Assembly (NCBI GenBank): GCA_021844275.1
Contig: JAKBTR010000113.1
Coordinates: forward strand, 17,900 to 81,899
DNA length: 64,000 nucleotides
Origin: Nitrospirota bacterium
Lineage (GTDB): Bacteria > Nitrospirota_A > Leptospirillia > Leptospirillales > Leptospirillaceae
Direction: 5' to 3'
The notes under the pieces are model-generated. The model worked only from the letters and a program-made list of their open reading frames with translations. It did not search any database and was not told where the DNA came from. Numbering within the stretch: position 1 is the stretch's first letter; every line of letters starts with the position of its first letter. The position numbers and the translations under genes are program-made. This document shows, in pieces, positions 16,888 through 25,835 of the stretch.

Positions 16888-17128
16888 AACGATCGAGCGC
16901 ACACTCGACGTGACAGCCCTTTTCAATCCGGTCGACTGCCAGAGCCTGGGAGTGATCCGGACCACTCTTGCCGCCATGGAAGCCGGCGAAGTTCTTGCCA
17001 TCACTTCGAATCGTTTCCAGAAACGGGAAATCGAATCCTGGTCCCGGAAGTTCAGACATCGGATCCTGTCGATGGAAGACACAGACGGCCGGGTCCTGCT
17101 GCGCCTCGAAAAAGCGGGTTCACGATGA
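16871..17128 (+). CDS. TusA-like sulfur carrier
   Basis: The 85-residue product has the TusA/SirA pattern: an N-terminal strand ERTLDVTALFNPVDC, the helix SLGVIRTTLAAMEAGEVLAITSN, then IESWSRKFRHRILSMEDTDGRVLLRLEK. The active cysteine is present, but the usual CPxP is CQSL here, so both prolines are lost. The start is GTG 16871, behind GGAGG and inside the end of the previous gene, which indicates translational coupling. It overlaps the next gene at ATGA. It probably passes sulfur among the DsrE-like partners. A full CPxP TusA is not in this window. Confidence 0.75.
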   Translation: MSLSGETIERTLDVTALFNPVDCQSLGVIRTTLAAMEAGEVLAITSNRFQKREIESWSRKFRHRILSMEDTDGRVLLRLEKAGSR

Positions 17129-17535
17129 AAATGGCCATCATCGCCACCCGCGGATCCCATACGGCCCTGGTCAACCTGTTCACGACCATCATGGCCGGGG
17201 CCGTTTCGGACATGTCTGTCCGGGTTCTCTTCCGGGACGAAGCCCTTTTTCGGCTGGACCGGAGAAGATCGAAAGAGATCGTTTTGTCCGATCTGTTCGG
17301 GAAGGAAAAGGACCCTATCCGGGAGAGACTGGACAACATGAATCTTCTGGACCTCCCCGGCCTTTTGAAAAACGCGAAATCCCAGGGAGACGTCTGCCTC
17401 TTTGCCTGTTCGTCTTCCATGGCCATCTTCGGCATGGAAGAGACGGATCTGGTGGACGGAATCGACGAAGTCCGCGGAATGACTTCTTTTCTTCTGGACG
17501 AGGTATTGGAAGCCCAGACTGTCTTGAGTTTTTAG
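17125..17535 (+). CDS. DsrE-family protein (peroxiredoxin-like DsrE/F/H group)
   Basis: The 136-residue product is the last of the cluster. It has MKMAIIATRGSHTALVNLFTTIMAGAVSD at the start and the conserved DVCLFACSSSMAIFGMEETDLVDGIDEV near residue 90, the signature of DsrE/F/H-like proteins that are often encoded beside TusA and rhodanese. Cys96 in FACSSSM is the likely active residue. It ends in a helix (SFLLDEVLEAQ). The stop faces the end of cobS, 55 bases away on the other strand. Confidence 0.8.
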   Translation: MKMAIIATRGSHTALVNLFTTIMAGAVSDMSVRVLFRDEALFRLDRRRSKEIVLSDLFGKEKDPIRERLDNMNLLDLPGLLKNAKSQGDVCLFACSSSMAIFGMEETDLVDGIDEVRGMTSFLLDEVLEAQTVLSF

Positions 17536-17590
17536 AAATTCCTTCGGAGAAGTCCCGGATTGGATGGCCCCCTGCCCGGAAAGCCGGTCA

Positions 17591-18373
17591 TCAGACGGTC
17601 AGGGAAGCGTGCAGCGGATGGGAACGGAGAATCCCCAGGAAGATCAGTGAAGACATTTCGAGAAGCTCGACGGAAAACCCGATGAAATCTCCGGAAAAAG
17701 CATCCTGCCGGAGCAGGATCCATCGTGCCGGAATCAGGAGGAGCGGCAGTCCCGCCAAAAGGACCAGTGTTCCGGGGATGCCCAGAAGAAAAACAAGGGT
17801 GGTCCCCGTCGCCAGCGTCGGGAAAACGAAACATTTTTTCCCGATTCCGGAGATGAATCCTCCGCCAAGTCCATCTGACAAAGGAATCTCCGGGGCCATC
17901 CTGCGCACCAGAAAGAGAAAGAGCGGCAGGATTCCCCGTCCCCAGAGAGCGACCGCCACGAAATCCATCGGCTCGAAGGCGTAGCCGGCCACTGCAAAAA
18001 CCTTGACCAGAAATCCGGACAGAAGCGCCAATCCTCCAAAGGTTCCCAGGTGGGGATCCTTCCGGATCCTTTTTTTCTCCGGTCCCGTCACACCCGACAG
18101 TGCCGTCTCGATGCTGTCCGCCCAGCCGTCCCAATGGATGCCGCCCGTCACGAACGTCCAGACCAGGACAACGACGAGCGCCCCCAAAAAAACCGGGAAG
18201 GACGCGGTCACACGGTCGGCGACAGCGGGGGAAAGACCAACCAGCACCCCGACCAGCGGGAACCAGGCGACGCAAATCTTCGGTCCGGCCTCTTCAGAAA
18301 CGTCGGTGAACGGGACGGGATAACGGGTCAGGAAAGAAAGAGTCCTCCGAAAACAGGGAAGGATCTCTTTCAA
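17591..18373 (-). CDS. cobS: Adenosylcobinamide-GDP ribazoletransferase (cobalamin synthase)
   Basis: This membrane enzyme joins adenosylcobinamide-GDP to alpha-ribazole, the last assembly step of the nucleotide loop. The 260-residue protein starts LSFLTRYPVP and has the signature GGIHWDGWADSIETALSG near residue 77, followed by DPHLGTFGGLALLSGFLVK and several hydrophobic segments. I place the start at TTG 18373, which overlaps the cobT stop (TTGA). No other start fits, and the ribosome binding site is weak, so translation likely depends on cobT. A longer open frame upstream is the shadow of cobT. Confidence 0.88.
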   Translation of the reverse strand: MKEILPCFRRTLSFLTRYPVPFTDVSEEAGPKICVAWFPLVGVLVGLSPAVADRVTASFPVFLGALVVVLVWTFVTGGIHWDGWADSIETALSGVTGPEKKRIRKDPHLGTFGGLALLSGFLVKVFAVAGYAFEPMDFVAVALWGRGILPLFLFLVRRMAPEIPLSDGLGGGFISGIGKKCFVFPTLATGTTLVFLLGIPGTLVLLAGLPLLLIPARWILLRQDAFSGDFIGFSVELLEMSSLIFLGILRSHPLHASLTV

Positions 18374-19461
18374 TGCGGACCCGAAACCTGGGCGCTTTCG
18401 AAGGTGGCCATTTCCTGGTACAGACGGACCGCCGTCATGACAAGATGGGCGGCGAGGGCGCCCCCGGTCCCCTCGCCCAGACGGAGGTCGAGGTTCAAGA
18501 GAGGAGAAAGTCCGATCTCGTCCAGAATGGGACGATGTCCCGGCTCCTGGCTTTGATGTCCTGCGAGGAGGTAGGCCGACATGCCCTTCTCGAGTCGACA
18601 GGCCACAAGCGCCGCGGAAGAAGTAATCAGTCCGTCGAGGACGACGGGAGTCCGCCGCTCTGCTGCACCGATCATGAAACCCGTCATTGCGGCGATTTCC
18701 AGACCACCAACGGCCCAGAGCCAGTCGAGAGGGGTCAGGAGCAGTGCACGGTATTTCAGGAGCGCCTCTTCCACGACACGGACCTTGTTTCGGAAAACGC
18801 TGTCGTCGACTCCGGTCCCTCTCCCGGTGACCACCTCCCCCGGCAGGGACAAAAGGGCGGCCACCAGGGCCGATGCGGCGGTGGTATTCCCGATCCCCAT
18901 CTCGCCGGCCACCAGGATCCGGTACCCGTCGTCCACCAGCCGGTGTGCCATTTCTCGCCCCGCTTCCATGGCTTTCAGTCCTTCTTCCGGGGTCATCGCC
19001 GGTTCTTCCAGAAAGTTCCGGGTGCCGGATGCCACTTTCCGGTGGATGACACCGGAAAGGCCGGAAAGGTCCCCGTCGACCCCCACGTCCACAACCGACA
19101 GCCCCATGCCGAACTGTCGCGTGAGGACACAGATCGCCGCTCCTCCCTCGGCGAAATTTTTCACCATTTCCCGGGTCACCGAGGAGGGATAGGCCGAGAC
19201 CCCTGCCCGTGTAACTCCATGATCGCCGGCAAACACGCAGACGGCTGTCCGGGGCTCCGGCAAACGGGATGTTCCGTGAACAAGACCGAACCAGACCGCC
19301 AGGGATTCCATCTGTCCGAGGGAGCCTGCGGGTTTTGTCAGATGATCCCAGTGCGTTTTCATCTCCCGAAGCAACACGTCCATGGAATGGCAGGCCGAGC
19401 GCTCGCGCTTCACCTCTTGCAACCATTTTTCAATAGTCAGACGAGCTGGCGGATGGGACAC
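18370..19461 (-). CDS. cobT: Nicotinate-nucleotide--dimethylbenzimidazole phosphoribosyltransferase
   Basis: This enzyme makes alpha-ribazole phosphate from nicotinate mononucleotide and 5,6-dimethylbenzimidazole. The 363-residue protein has LTKPAGSLGQMESLAVWF, VFAGDHGVTRAGVSAYP, EGGAAICVLTR and GEMGIGNTTAASAL. The catalytic-base region LRLGEGTGGALA lies near the end. The start is GTG 19461 with AGGAG about ten bases upstream. It lies 32 bases behind cobU and is coupled to cobS. Confidence 0.93.
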   Translation of the reverse strand: MSHPPARLTIEKWLQEVKRERSACHSMDVLLREMKTHWDHLTKPAGSLGQMESLAVWFGLVHGTSRLPEPRTAVCVFAGDHGVTRAGVSAYPSSVTREMVKNFAEGGAAICVLTRQFGMGLSVVDVGVDGDLSGLSGVIHRKVASGTRNFLEEPAMTPEEGLKAMEAGREMAHRLVDDGYRILVAGEMGIGNTTAASALVAALLSLPGEVVTGRGTGVDDSVFRNKVRVVEEALLKYRALLLTPLDWLWAVGGLEIAAMTGFMIGAAERRTPVVLDGLITSSAALVACRLEKGMSAYLLAGHQSQEPGHRPILDEIGLSPLLNLDLRLGEGTGGALAAHLVMTAVRLYQEMATFESAQVSGPH

Positions 19462-19493
19462 GTCGATAGGCTCCTTCCCTGGATGTGGAAGTT

Positions 19494-20036
19494 TCAGGAT
19501 TTGACGGTCAAAGGGTATCCCGCCACCATCAGATAGACAGACCGGGCTTTCTTGGCCAGTTTCTGGTTCATCTCGCCCAGGACGTCGGCAAAACTCCGAC
19601 CGGAAACGGTCATCGGGATCCCCCCGGATCCGGCTTCGTCCGTCACGACAACGGTCAATCCGTTCCGGTCGGACAGCCAAGCGCACAAAGGGTCGGCATC
19701 CTCCAGCACTCTGGCGGAGGAGACCTTTTCCCGGAACATGAAGAACTGCCCCAATAACAGGCCCATTCCATCCAGAAGAAATGTCGCTCCGGAAGGAACA
19801 CACCCGAGTCTCCGCAACAGAGCGTCCGGTGGTTCGGGAGCGTCCGGAAGACCCATCACCTCCCATCGTGCATCCCGTTCCCGGCGGTGGCGTTCGATCC
19901 TTCCGATCATCTCCGGATCGGACGGATAGGCCGTGGGCAGGTACACCCAGGGAAAGGCGCCTTCCGACAAGGCCAGTTGTTCGGCAAATCGGGACTTTCC
20001 GGAACGGATTCCGCCGATGACAAGGATCAGGGACAC
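19494..20036 (-). CDS. cobU: Adenosylcobinamide kinase / guanylyltransferase
   Basis: This bifunctional enzyme phosphorylates adenosylcobinamide and then transfers GMP to it. The 180-residue protein has the P-loop GGIRSGKS (residues 8-15), the guanylylated-histidine segment ERHRRERDARWEV with His50 in the expected position, and FLLDGMGLLLG in place of the usual DCLTLWL-type segment. It also has VTDEAGSGGIP for the usual V(T/S)NEVG.GIVP. These replacements make it a divergent CobU. It starts at GTG 20036, two bases behind the previous stop. Confidence 0.88.
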   Translation of the reverse strand: MSLILVIGGIRSGKSRFAEQLALSEGAFPWVYLPTAYPSDPEMIGRIERHRRERDARWEVMGLPDAPEPPDALLRRLGCVPSGATFLLDGMGLLLGQFFMFREKVSSARVLEDADPLCAWLSDRNGLTVVVTDEAGSGGIPMTVSGRSFADVLGEMNQKLAKKARSVYLMVAGYPLTVKS

Positions 20037-20037
20037 G

Positions 20038-20634
20038 CTATCCTTCCTTGCGACGGAGACGTCCCAGAAGCTCCTCTCCCTTGCGGGAATCGACCGACCA
20101 GTCGGTCAGGCCGAGCGAAAGAAGATCGAAGCGCTTTTTGAACAGTGTCCGGACCTCCTCTTCCGTCGTAGTCCAGGGGGGTCCCCCTTCCCGACCATGC
20201 GCATAAAAGAGACCGATCAATAGCCCCCCCGGAGCGAGAATTTCATAGGCTTTCTCCACATAGGCAGGACGCATTTGGGGATCGATGGCACAAAAACAGG
20301 TATGTTCGAGCAGATAATCGAACGTTCCGGATTGCCGGGGGTCCAGACGGAAAAAATCCTCTTCGATGACCGTGATTTTCACTCCGGCCAGCCGGGCGGC
20401 CTCCCGGGCCTCGATGACTGCCTGGGAAGCAAAGTCAACGCTCGTTACATCGTAGCCCCGGGAGGCCAGAAAAATTCCTTCATAGCTGCGACCGGCCCCG
20501 GGAATGAGAACACGGCCGGGAGGACCGAACTCTCCTTTTTCAACAAGACGGACAAAGGGTGGCGCAGGTTGACCGAGGTCCCATCCCGTATTCTTGTCCA
20601 GATAGCGCTGGTTCCAGAAAGCCTTGTCCGGCAT
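20038..20634 (-). CDS. TPMT-like SAM-dependent methyltransferase
   Basis: The 198-residue protein belongs to the thiopurine methyltransferase-like class I methyltransferases. It begins WNQRYLDKNTGWDLGQPAPPF, has the SAM loop VLIPGAGRSYEGIFLASRGYDVTSVDF, and later FDYLLEHTCFCAIDP and APGGLLIGLFYAHGREGGPPW. Bacterial members often methylate tellurite, selenite or thiols; the substrate here is unknown. The start is ATG 20634 behind AAGGAG. It sits directly before cobU, but no known cobalamin step needs it, so the link is one of position only. Confidence 0.82.
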   Translation of the reverse strand: MPDKAFWNQRYLDKNTGWDLGQPAPPFVRLVEKGEFGPPGRVLIPGAGRSYEGIFLASRGYDVTSVDFASQAVIEAREAARLAGVKITVIEEDFFRLDPRQSGTFDYLLEHTCFCAIDPQMRPAYVEKAYEILAPGGLLIGLFYAHGREGGPPWTTTEEEVRTLFKKRFDLLSLGLTDWSVDSRKGEELLGRLRRKEG

Positions 20635-20666
20635 TGATCAACTCCTTGAAAAGAAAATCAAAGGAT

Positions 20667-21113
20667 TCATCCCAGGTCCGGACGGAGTTCGTCCTTTGTC
20701 CGGGAAACCCGGTCCAGTTTTTCGTCCCAGACGACACGGGTCTGCGACAGACAATCATAAAGCGTCTTTCCGGCGGGTGACAGGAGAGAAAAAAGAGCCC
20801 CCATCCCCAATGGAAGGTTTGTCACAAACAGGAAAAACGTCCGGGAAAAAGCGCGAAGCACTCCGACGGAAGACGAAGCATGCTCTTCCTTCGCGATGCG
20901 GATTCCGAGGAGAACCATTCCGGGAGTCTGCGACCAGAGAGAGACAAGAAACCAGAAATAAAGAAAGACAAACAACACTTCCATCAGGAGGGAAAGAAGC
21001 GGGCGATCGACCGAAAAACCCTTCTCGGAAAACCAGAGGTAGGTCCAGAACCGAAAACAAAAGTGGGCGATCGACAGATCCAGAAAAAATGTCAAAAGCC
21101 GGACCAGTCTCAT
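20667..21113 (-). CDS. RDD-family membrane protein
   Basis: The 148-residue protein has about three hydrophobic segments (residues 3-25, 40-62 and 88-110). It also has the RDD-type motifs: the first segment with LDL..A, then SQTPGMVLLGIRIAKEE between segments two and three, and KTLYDCLSQTRVV at the end. The first aspartate of the eponymous R-D-D is in FFLDLSIA. RDD proteins sit in the inner membrane; some take part in ion or osmolyte transport. The gene starts directly after the rsmE stop, with GGAG eight bases upstream. The role is unknown. Confidence 0.75.
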   Translation of the reverse strand: MRLVRLLTFFLDLSIAHFCFRFWTYLWFSEKGFSVDRPLLSLLMEVLFVFLYFWFLVSLWSQTPGMVLLGIRIAKEEHASSSVGVLRAFSRTFFLFVTNLPLGMGALFSLLSPAGKTLYDCLSQTRVVWDEKLDRVSRTKDELRPDLG

Positions 21114-21114
21114 T

Positions 21115-21978
21115 TTACTGTTCTCCCGGAGGAAGCGTGTCGTGGCCTTTCCGGGAGCCTTCCGGAGAAAGCATGGGAGACAGGAACGTTCCCAGAAAAA
21201 GGATGGAGGCCAAAAGAGCCATTTCTCCGGAGTAGACCCTTTCCCCGAGAGAAATACGAAAAACGCGACCTTCTTCTTCCGGTTTCCTCAGGCAAGACCG
21301 GTCGCGCTCCGACCAGCCCCCCTCCGGTCCGACGACAGACCAGATCGTTCTTTCCCTCCATCGGGTCACCGGAAAATGCCGAAAGGCATCCAGGATCTCC
21401 GTGGGAGCGCAAGATCCTTCCGGATCCTCGTCGAACCAGAGAAAGAAGTCCGTTTCCCGTTTTTCCAGAAAAGATTTCAGGGGAAGTGGTGGTGCGACCT
21501 GCATCCGGGTCGTCCTTCCCGCAAGCTGACTTTTCTCCCGGATAACTCCCTCGAAGCGCTTTTCCCTGGAATCCCATCCATCCCTTTCGGCCCAGCGGAC
21601 GATGCTTCGGTCGGCGACCATCGGCTGAAGAATATCGATGCCGGACATGACAGCCATCGAAAGAACATCGGAAAGAACATCCCCCTTGAGCGGCGAAAAG
21701 ACCACGCCGAGACGGGGAAGAGGATCGTGCGTCACATCCCGGGATTGAATCGCCTCCAGTTCCAGAACACAGGGATCCCGTGAAATCAGGGTTCCCCGGT
21801 AATTGGCCCCGGCATCCGGATTGGAAAACGAAAAGACGTCCCCCTCACGGGCGCGTAGACTCGCCAGAAGATGCCGGGAAAGAGTCTGCCCCGGATAAAG
21901 CCGCCCCTTCCGTGAATCCGGCCGGGAAAACTCTGCCCGATCTTCCTGCCCTATCCAGAAGACTTTTGGCCCCGGCAT
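21115..21978 (-). CDS. rsmE: 16S rRNA m3U1498 methyltransferase RsmE
   Basis: This SPOUT-class enzyme methylates N3 of U1498 in 16S rRNA. The 287-residue protein has a PUA-like N-terminal domain (HLLASLRAREGDVFSF) and the trefoil-knot domain with QSRDVTHDPLPRLGVVFSPLKGD, EKSQLAGRTTRMQVAPPLPL, VGPEGGWSERD and ISLGERVYSGEMALLASI. The last motif departs from the usual LG.RILR.ETA: tyrosine, serine, glycine and methionine replace the L-R-x-T run, so activity should not be taken for granted. It lies six bases behind dnaJ. Confidence 0.86.
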   Translation of the reverse strand: MPGPKVFWIGQEDRAEFSRPDSRKGRLYPGQTLSRHLLASLRAREGDVFSFSNPDAGANYRGTLISRDPCVLELEAIQSRDVTHDPLPRLGVVFSPLKGDVLSDVLSMAVMSGIDILQPMVADRSIVRWAERDGWDSREKRFEGVIREKSQLAGRTTRMQVAPPLPLKSFLEKRETDFFLWFDEDPEGSCAPTEILDAFRHFPVTRWRERTIWSVVGPEGGWSERDRSCLRKPEEEGRVFRISLGERVYSGEMALLASILFLGTFLSPMLSPEGSRKGHDTLPPGEQ

Positions 21979-21984
21979 CGGTAA

Positions 21985-23103
21985 TCACTCGAAAATGGAC
22001 TTGACTTTGGAAAAGATGCCGCCGCCTTCCGAAGCCCCCCCGGAGGAATGGGTACCGCCTTCTCCCGAAACGGAGGCGAATTTTTCGAGGAGTTCCCGCT
22101 GTTCCCGGTTGAGCTTTGTCGGAATTTCGACCGAGAGACGGACGATCATGTCCCCCATGTGCCGCGTCTGGGGGTTGGCAAGCCCCTTGCCCCGGAACCG
22201 CCGGATCGTGCCGGGCTGAGTCCCCGGATCGACCTTCAGGGAAACAGGAGCTCCGAGAGTCGGAACCTCGACTTCGTCTCCGAAGATCGCCTGGATGAAG
22301 GAGATTTTTTTTTCCACGACCAGATCGTCCCCTTCCCTGCTGAAAAAAGCATGGGGCTTGACGGCAATATCCAGAAAAAGGTCTCCGGGAGGGCCTCCGA
22401 AAGCCCCGGCATGGCCTTCTCCGTTGATCCGTACTCGCACCCCCGAAGAGACACCGGCCGGAATGGTACGGGTAATGGTGCGTTCCACCGACGTCCGTCC
22501 CCGACCGGAGCAGGCCGGACAGGACTCCGTCACAACTCTCCCCTCGCCACCACAGGACGAGCAGGCCCGCTGGACGGCGAAAAATCCCTGCTGGATCCGG
22601 ATATAACCCGTCCCCCGGCACGTCGAACAGACGCGAACCGCCTTTCCGTTCTTGGCTCCGGTTCCGGAACAGGGTGAACAGGTTTCCCATCGGGAAATCT
22701 TGATGGAAATCTCCCGGCCGAGAGCAGCTTCCTCGAAGCTCAGCTCGACTTGACGGAGGATATGTTCGCCCTGCTGGGGGTTGGGGCCACCTCGTTGCCC
22801 TCCTCCGAAAAACTCGGAAAACACATCCGCAAAGAGATCTCCGAAGGGAGAACCGGCACCCTGATAGGAAGCCGAATCGAAGCCTTCCGTAAATCCCCCG
22901 GAATCGTAAACGTTTTTTTTCTGGGGATCTCCCAAAACCTCATAGGCTTCGTTGATCGACTTGAACTGGGCTTCGGCCGCCTTGTCGCCAGGGTTCCGGT
23001 CGGGGTGGTACTTCATCGCCAGTTTGCGGTAGGCTTTCTTGATCTCGTCCTGGGAAGCGGTCCTGGATACGCCCAGCAAGTTATAGTAGTCTTTTGCAGC
23101 CAA
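21985..23103 (-). CDS. dnaJ: Chaperone DnaJ
   Basis: This co-chaperone stimulates the ATPase of DnaK and delivers substrates. The 372-residue protein has a J domain with HPD at residues 33-35 and a Gly/Phe-rich linker. The zinc-binding region has four CxxCxGxG repeats ([32 protein letters not shown]). Two beta-sandwich substrate domains follow. The start is TTG 23103 behind AAGGAA. A terminator after dnaK stands 20 to 60 bases past the dnaK stop, so dnaJ may be expressed at a lower level than dnaK. Confidence 0.96.
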   Translation of the reverse strand: MAAKDYYNLLGVSRTASQDEIKKAYRKLAMKYHPDRNPGDKAAEAQFKSINEAYEVLGDPQKKNVYDSGGFTEGFDSASYQGAGSPFGDLFADVFSEFFGGGQRGGPNPQQGEHILRQVELSFEEAALGREISIKISRWETCSPCSGTGAKNGKAVRVCSTCRGTGYIRIQQGFFAVQRACSSCGGEGRVVTESCPACSGRGRTSVERTITRTIPAGVSSGVRVRINGEGHAGAFGGPPGDLFLDIAVKPHAFFSREGDDLVVEKKISFIQAIFGDEVEVPTLGAPVSLKVDPGTQPGTIRRFRGKGLANPQTRHMGDMIVRLSVEIPTKLNREQRELLEKFASVSGEGGTHSSGGASEGGGIFSKVKSIFE

Positions 23104-23198
23104 TCGTCAGGTTCCTTATGTCTTGATCATCCGCGTTTCCCCCGTTGAACAGGAGGATCGGACGACCCGTACAATCCCGGGCCGACCGCGAAATTTCC

Positions 23199-23238
23199 CA
23201 AAAAACAAATGGAGGGGACCGTCTTTCCGCCCCCTCCA
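23199..23238 (-). terminator. Terminator or attenuator between dnaK and dnaJ
   Basis: TGGAGGGG (23210-23217) pairs with CCCCTCCA (23231-23238). On the minus strand the stem is followed by TTTGTTTTTT. It lies just after the dnaK stop and would separate the dnaK message from dnaJ. Confidence 0.78.
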
Positions 23239-23258
23239 CAGTCCTGTCTCATAGCGTA

Positions 23259-25181
23259 TCAGTTTTTCTTCTGATTGACATCTTCGTATTCGGCATCCAC
23301 GACCGTCGGGTCTTCCGTCTGTCCCGAAGACGCTCCGGGCGCTCCGGGCCCCTGCTCTCCGCCCGGCGCCGTTTGCTGCGATGCTTTGTAGACCATTTCC
23401 GCCAGCTTGTGGGACTGGGTCTCCAGATCCTTGAACGCCTGCTGCAATACGTCCTTGTCTTCGGATGTCATCTTCTCCTTCGCGGCATCGATGGCTTCGC
23501 GGATCGTCCCCCTCTCGACGTCGGAAATCTTGTCCCCGATTTCGTTCAGGGACTTTTCGGTCGAATAGACGAGGGATTCGAGGTTGTTCCTCAATTCGAT
23601 CCGGTCCCGGCGGGCCTTGTCTTCGGCCGCATGGGACTCCGCTTCCCGGATCAGGCGATCGATCTCCTCTTTCGAGAGTCCCCCCTGGGCGGTGATGTGG
23701 ATGTTCTGTTCCTTCCCGGTTCCCTTGTCCTTTGCTCCCACATGAACGATGCCGTTGGAGTCGATGTCGAAGGTTACCTCGATCTGGGGAACGCCTCTCG
23801 GAGCCGGAGGAATGCCTTCCAGGTCGAACTGGCCCAGAAGTTTGTTGTCGGACGCCATTTCCCGTTCGCCCTGAAACACCTTGACCGTCACCGAACCCTG
23901 ATTGTCTGCCGCAGTCGTAAAAACCTGGCTCTTCTTCGCCGGAATAGTCGTGTTCCGTTCGATCAGCTTGGTGAAAACGCCTCCCAAGGTTTCAATTCCG
24001 AGGGAGAGGGGCGTCACGTCCAACAACAGAACGTCCTTCACATCCCCCTTCAGGACTCCCCCCTGGATCGCCGCGCCAATCGCGACAACTTCGTCCGGGT
24101 TCACTCCCTTGTGTGGTTCCTTGCCAAAGAAAGACTTGACGGCCTCCTGGACCTTGGGCATCCGGGTCTGACCGCCGACCAGCACCACTTCGTCAATCAT
24201 TCCCGTGTTCATCCCCGCATCATCGAGCGCCTTTCGCACGGGTTCGAGGGAGTGCTGAATCAGGTCTCCGACCAGCTGCTCGAGCTTCGAACGGCTCATT
24301 TTCAGAACAAGGTGCTTCGGTCCCGTCTGGTCGGCCGTGATATAAGGCAGATTGATTTCGGTCTCGAGAGCCGTCGAAAGTTCGATCTTGGCTTTCTCCG
24401 CCGCTTCCTTCAGACGCTGGAGGGCCATCTTGTCATTCTTCAGATCGATCCCGTTTTCCTTTTTGAATTCCCCGACCAGAAAATCGATGATCTTCAGATC
24501 GAAGTCGTCGCCACCCAGATAGGTGTCTCCGTTGGTCGACTTGACCTCAAAAACGCCATCGCCGATTTCCAGAATGGAAATGTCGAACGTGCCTCCGCCG
24601 AGGTCGTACACGGCAATCTTTTCTTCTTTTTTGTTGTCGAGACCGTAAGCCAGGGAAGCGGCGGTCGGCTCGTTGATGATCCGGAGAACGTTCAGCCCCG
24701 CGATCGCCCCCGCGTTCTTGGTGTCCTGTCGCTGGGCATCGTTAAAATAGGCCGGAACCGTAATAACCGCCTCGGTCACTTTTTCACCCAGATAATCTTC
24801 CGCCGCCTGCTTGAGCTTCACAAGGATCTTGGCCGAAATTTCGGCAGGGCTGTAAACCTTGCCCCGGATTTCGACATGGGCGTCGCCGTTGGTGGACTTG
24901 ACGACCTTGTAGGGCAACCGCTTCATGGCATGGGCCACCTCTTCGGAGTCGAACTTCCGTCCGATGAGCCGCTTGACCGAATAGACGGTATTCTCCGGGT
25001 TCGTGATGGCCTGGCGTTTGGCCACCTGTCCGACGAGAACATCTCCCTTGTCCGTAAACGCGACGACCGAAGGGGTGATCCGGGCACCTTCCTGGTTCGG
25101 GATGACGACCGGCTCCCCCCCTTCCATGATCGACACGCAGGAATTCGTTGTTCCGAGATCGATACCAATCACTTTTCCCAT
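23259..25181 (-). CDS. dnaK: Chaperone DnaK (Hsp70)
   Basis: This is the main ATP-dependent chaperone. The 640-residue protein has the nucleotide-binding domain start [38 protein letters not shown] and [10 protein letters not shown]. Near residue 390 come [18 protein letters not shown] and a substrate-binding domain with IPTK-like [11 protein letters not shown]. The C-terminal lid ends in a Gly/Ala/Pro tail and VDAEYEDV. Full length and all motifs are intact. A good GGAAAGGAT site precedes the ATG. Confidence 0.98.
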   Translation of the reverse strand: MGKVIGIDLGTTNSCVSIMEGGEPVVIPNQEGARITPSVVAFTDKGDVLVGQVAKRQAITNPENTVYSVKRLIGRKFDSEEVAHAMKRLPYKVVKSTNGDAHVEIRGKVYSPAEISAKILVKLKQAAEDYLGEKVTEAVITVPAYFNDAQRQDTKNAGAIAGLNVLRIINEPTAASLAYGLDNKKEEKIAVYDLGGGTFDISILEIGDGVFEVKSTNGDTYLGGDDFDLKIIDFLVGEFKKENGIDLKNDKMALQRLKEAAEKAKIELSTALETEINLPYITADQTGPKHLVLKMSRSKLEQLVGDLIQHSLEPVRKALDDAGMNTGMIDEVVLVGGQTRMPKVQEAVKSFFGKEPHKGVNPDEVVAIGAAIQGGVLKGDVKDVLLLDVTPLSLGIETLGGVFTKLIERNTTIPAKKSQVFTTAADNQGSVTVKVFQGEREMASDNKLLGQFDLEGIPPAPRGVPQIEVTFDIDSNGIVHVGAKDKGTGKEQNIHITAQGGLSKEEIDRLIREAESHAAEDKARRDRIELRNNLESLVYSTEKSLNEIGDKISDVERGTIREAIDAAKEKMTSEDKDVLQQAFKDLETQSHKLAEMVYKASQQTAPGGEQGPGAPGASSGQTEDPTVVDAEYEDVNQKKN

Positions 25182-25262
25182 TTCGCCTATCCTTTCCTCT
25201 CAAGATTTCGACGTTATCACGGAATTTTCCCGCTCACAAGAACAAGACCATTTCCGGAAAAA

Positions 25263-25826
25263 TCACGATCCGGACGGCTCTTCTTTTTTCTGTGCAACAG
25301 TCACCAGCGCGGGGCGAAGCAGGCGCCCCTGCAACAGATATCCCTGCTGATACACATCCACGATTGCTCCCTCCTCTTGCTCTTCGGAAGGAGAAAAGCC
25401 CATGGCCTCGTGTACGTTCGGATCGAAAGCGGTTCCCCGCGACGGAACACGTGTGACGTGATGCTTTTCCAGAAGTTCCAGAAACTGCTTCTCGGTCAGC
25501 TTCACCCCGTCAGCCAGCGCCTTCATTTCCGGAGAAGGCGAGGGAACCTTGTCAAAATGGAACAGAGCCCGCTCCAGGTTGTCCAGGATCGGCAAAAAAG
25601 CCTTCAGAAGCGATTCGTTGGCGAATTTTCTGGACTCTTCCTGTTCCCGCGTCATCCTCTTCCTGTAATTATCAAAATCCGCCAGAAGACGGATGTATTT
25701 TTCTTTCCAGAGGTCCGTTTCCCTGCCGTCCTCTTCCGAACCGGCTTCCGACGACGGAGGAACGGGATCCTCCCGAAACGGTTCTGTTTCCTCCCCGAAG
25801 GATTCGGGGTCTTTAGGATCTTCCAT
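25263..25826 (-). CDS. grpE: Nucleotide exchange factor GrpE
   Basis: GrpE releases ADP from DnaK. The 187-residue protein has an acidic disordered start, the long helix WKEKYIRLLADFDNYRKRMTRE, ILDNLERAL, and the beta domain with FDPNVHEAMGF, VYQQGYLLQGRLLRPALVTVA. I start at ATG 25826 (MEDPKD), five bases after GGGAG; a GTG two codons upstream falls within the binding site. It lies nine bases behind hrcA. Confidence 0.95.
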   Translation of the reverse strand: MEDPKDPESFGEETEPFREDPVPPSSEAGSEEDGRETDLWKEKYIRLLADFDNYRKRMTREQEESRKFANESLLKAFLPILDNLERALFHFDKVPSPSPEMKALADGVKLTEKQFLELLEKHHVTRVPSRGTAFDPNVHEAMGFSPSEEQEEGAIVDVYQQGYLLQGRLLRPALVTVAQKKEEPSGS

Positions 25827-25835
25827 GAACACTCC

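Noticed and set aside
17591..19426. A 611-codon minus-strand frame ending in cobS
   Set aside because: The part upstream of the TTG at 18373 runs through cobT in another frame; only the last 260 residues match CobS.
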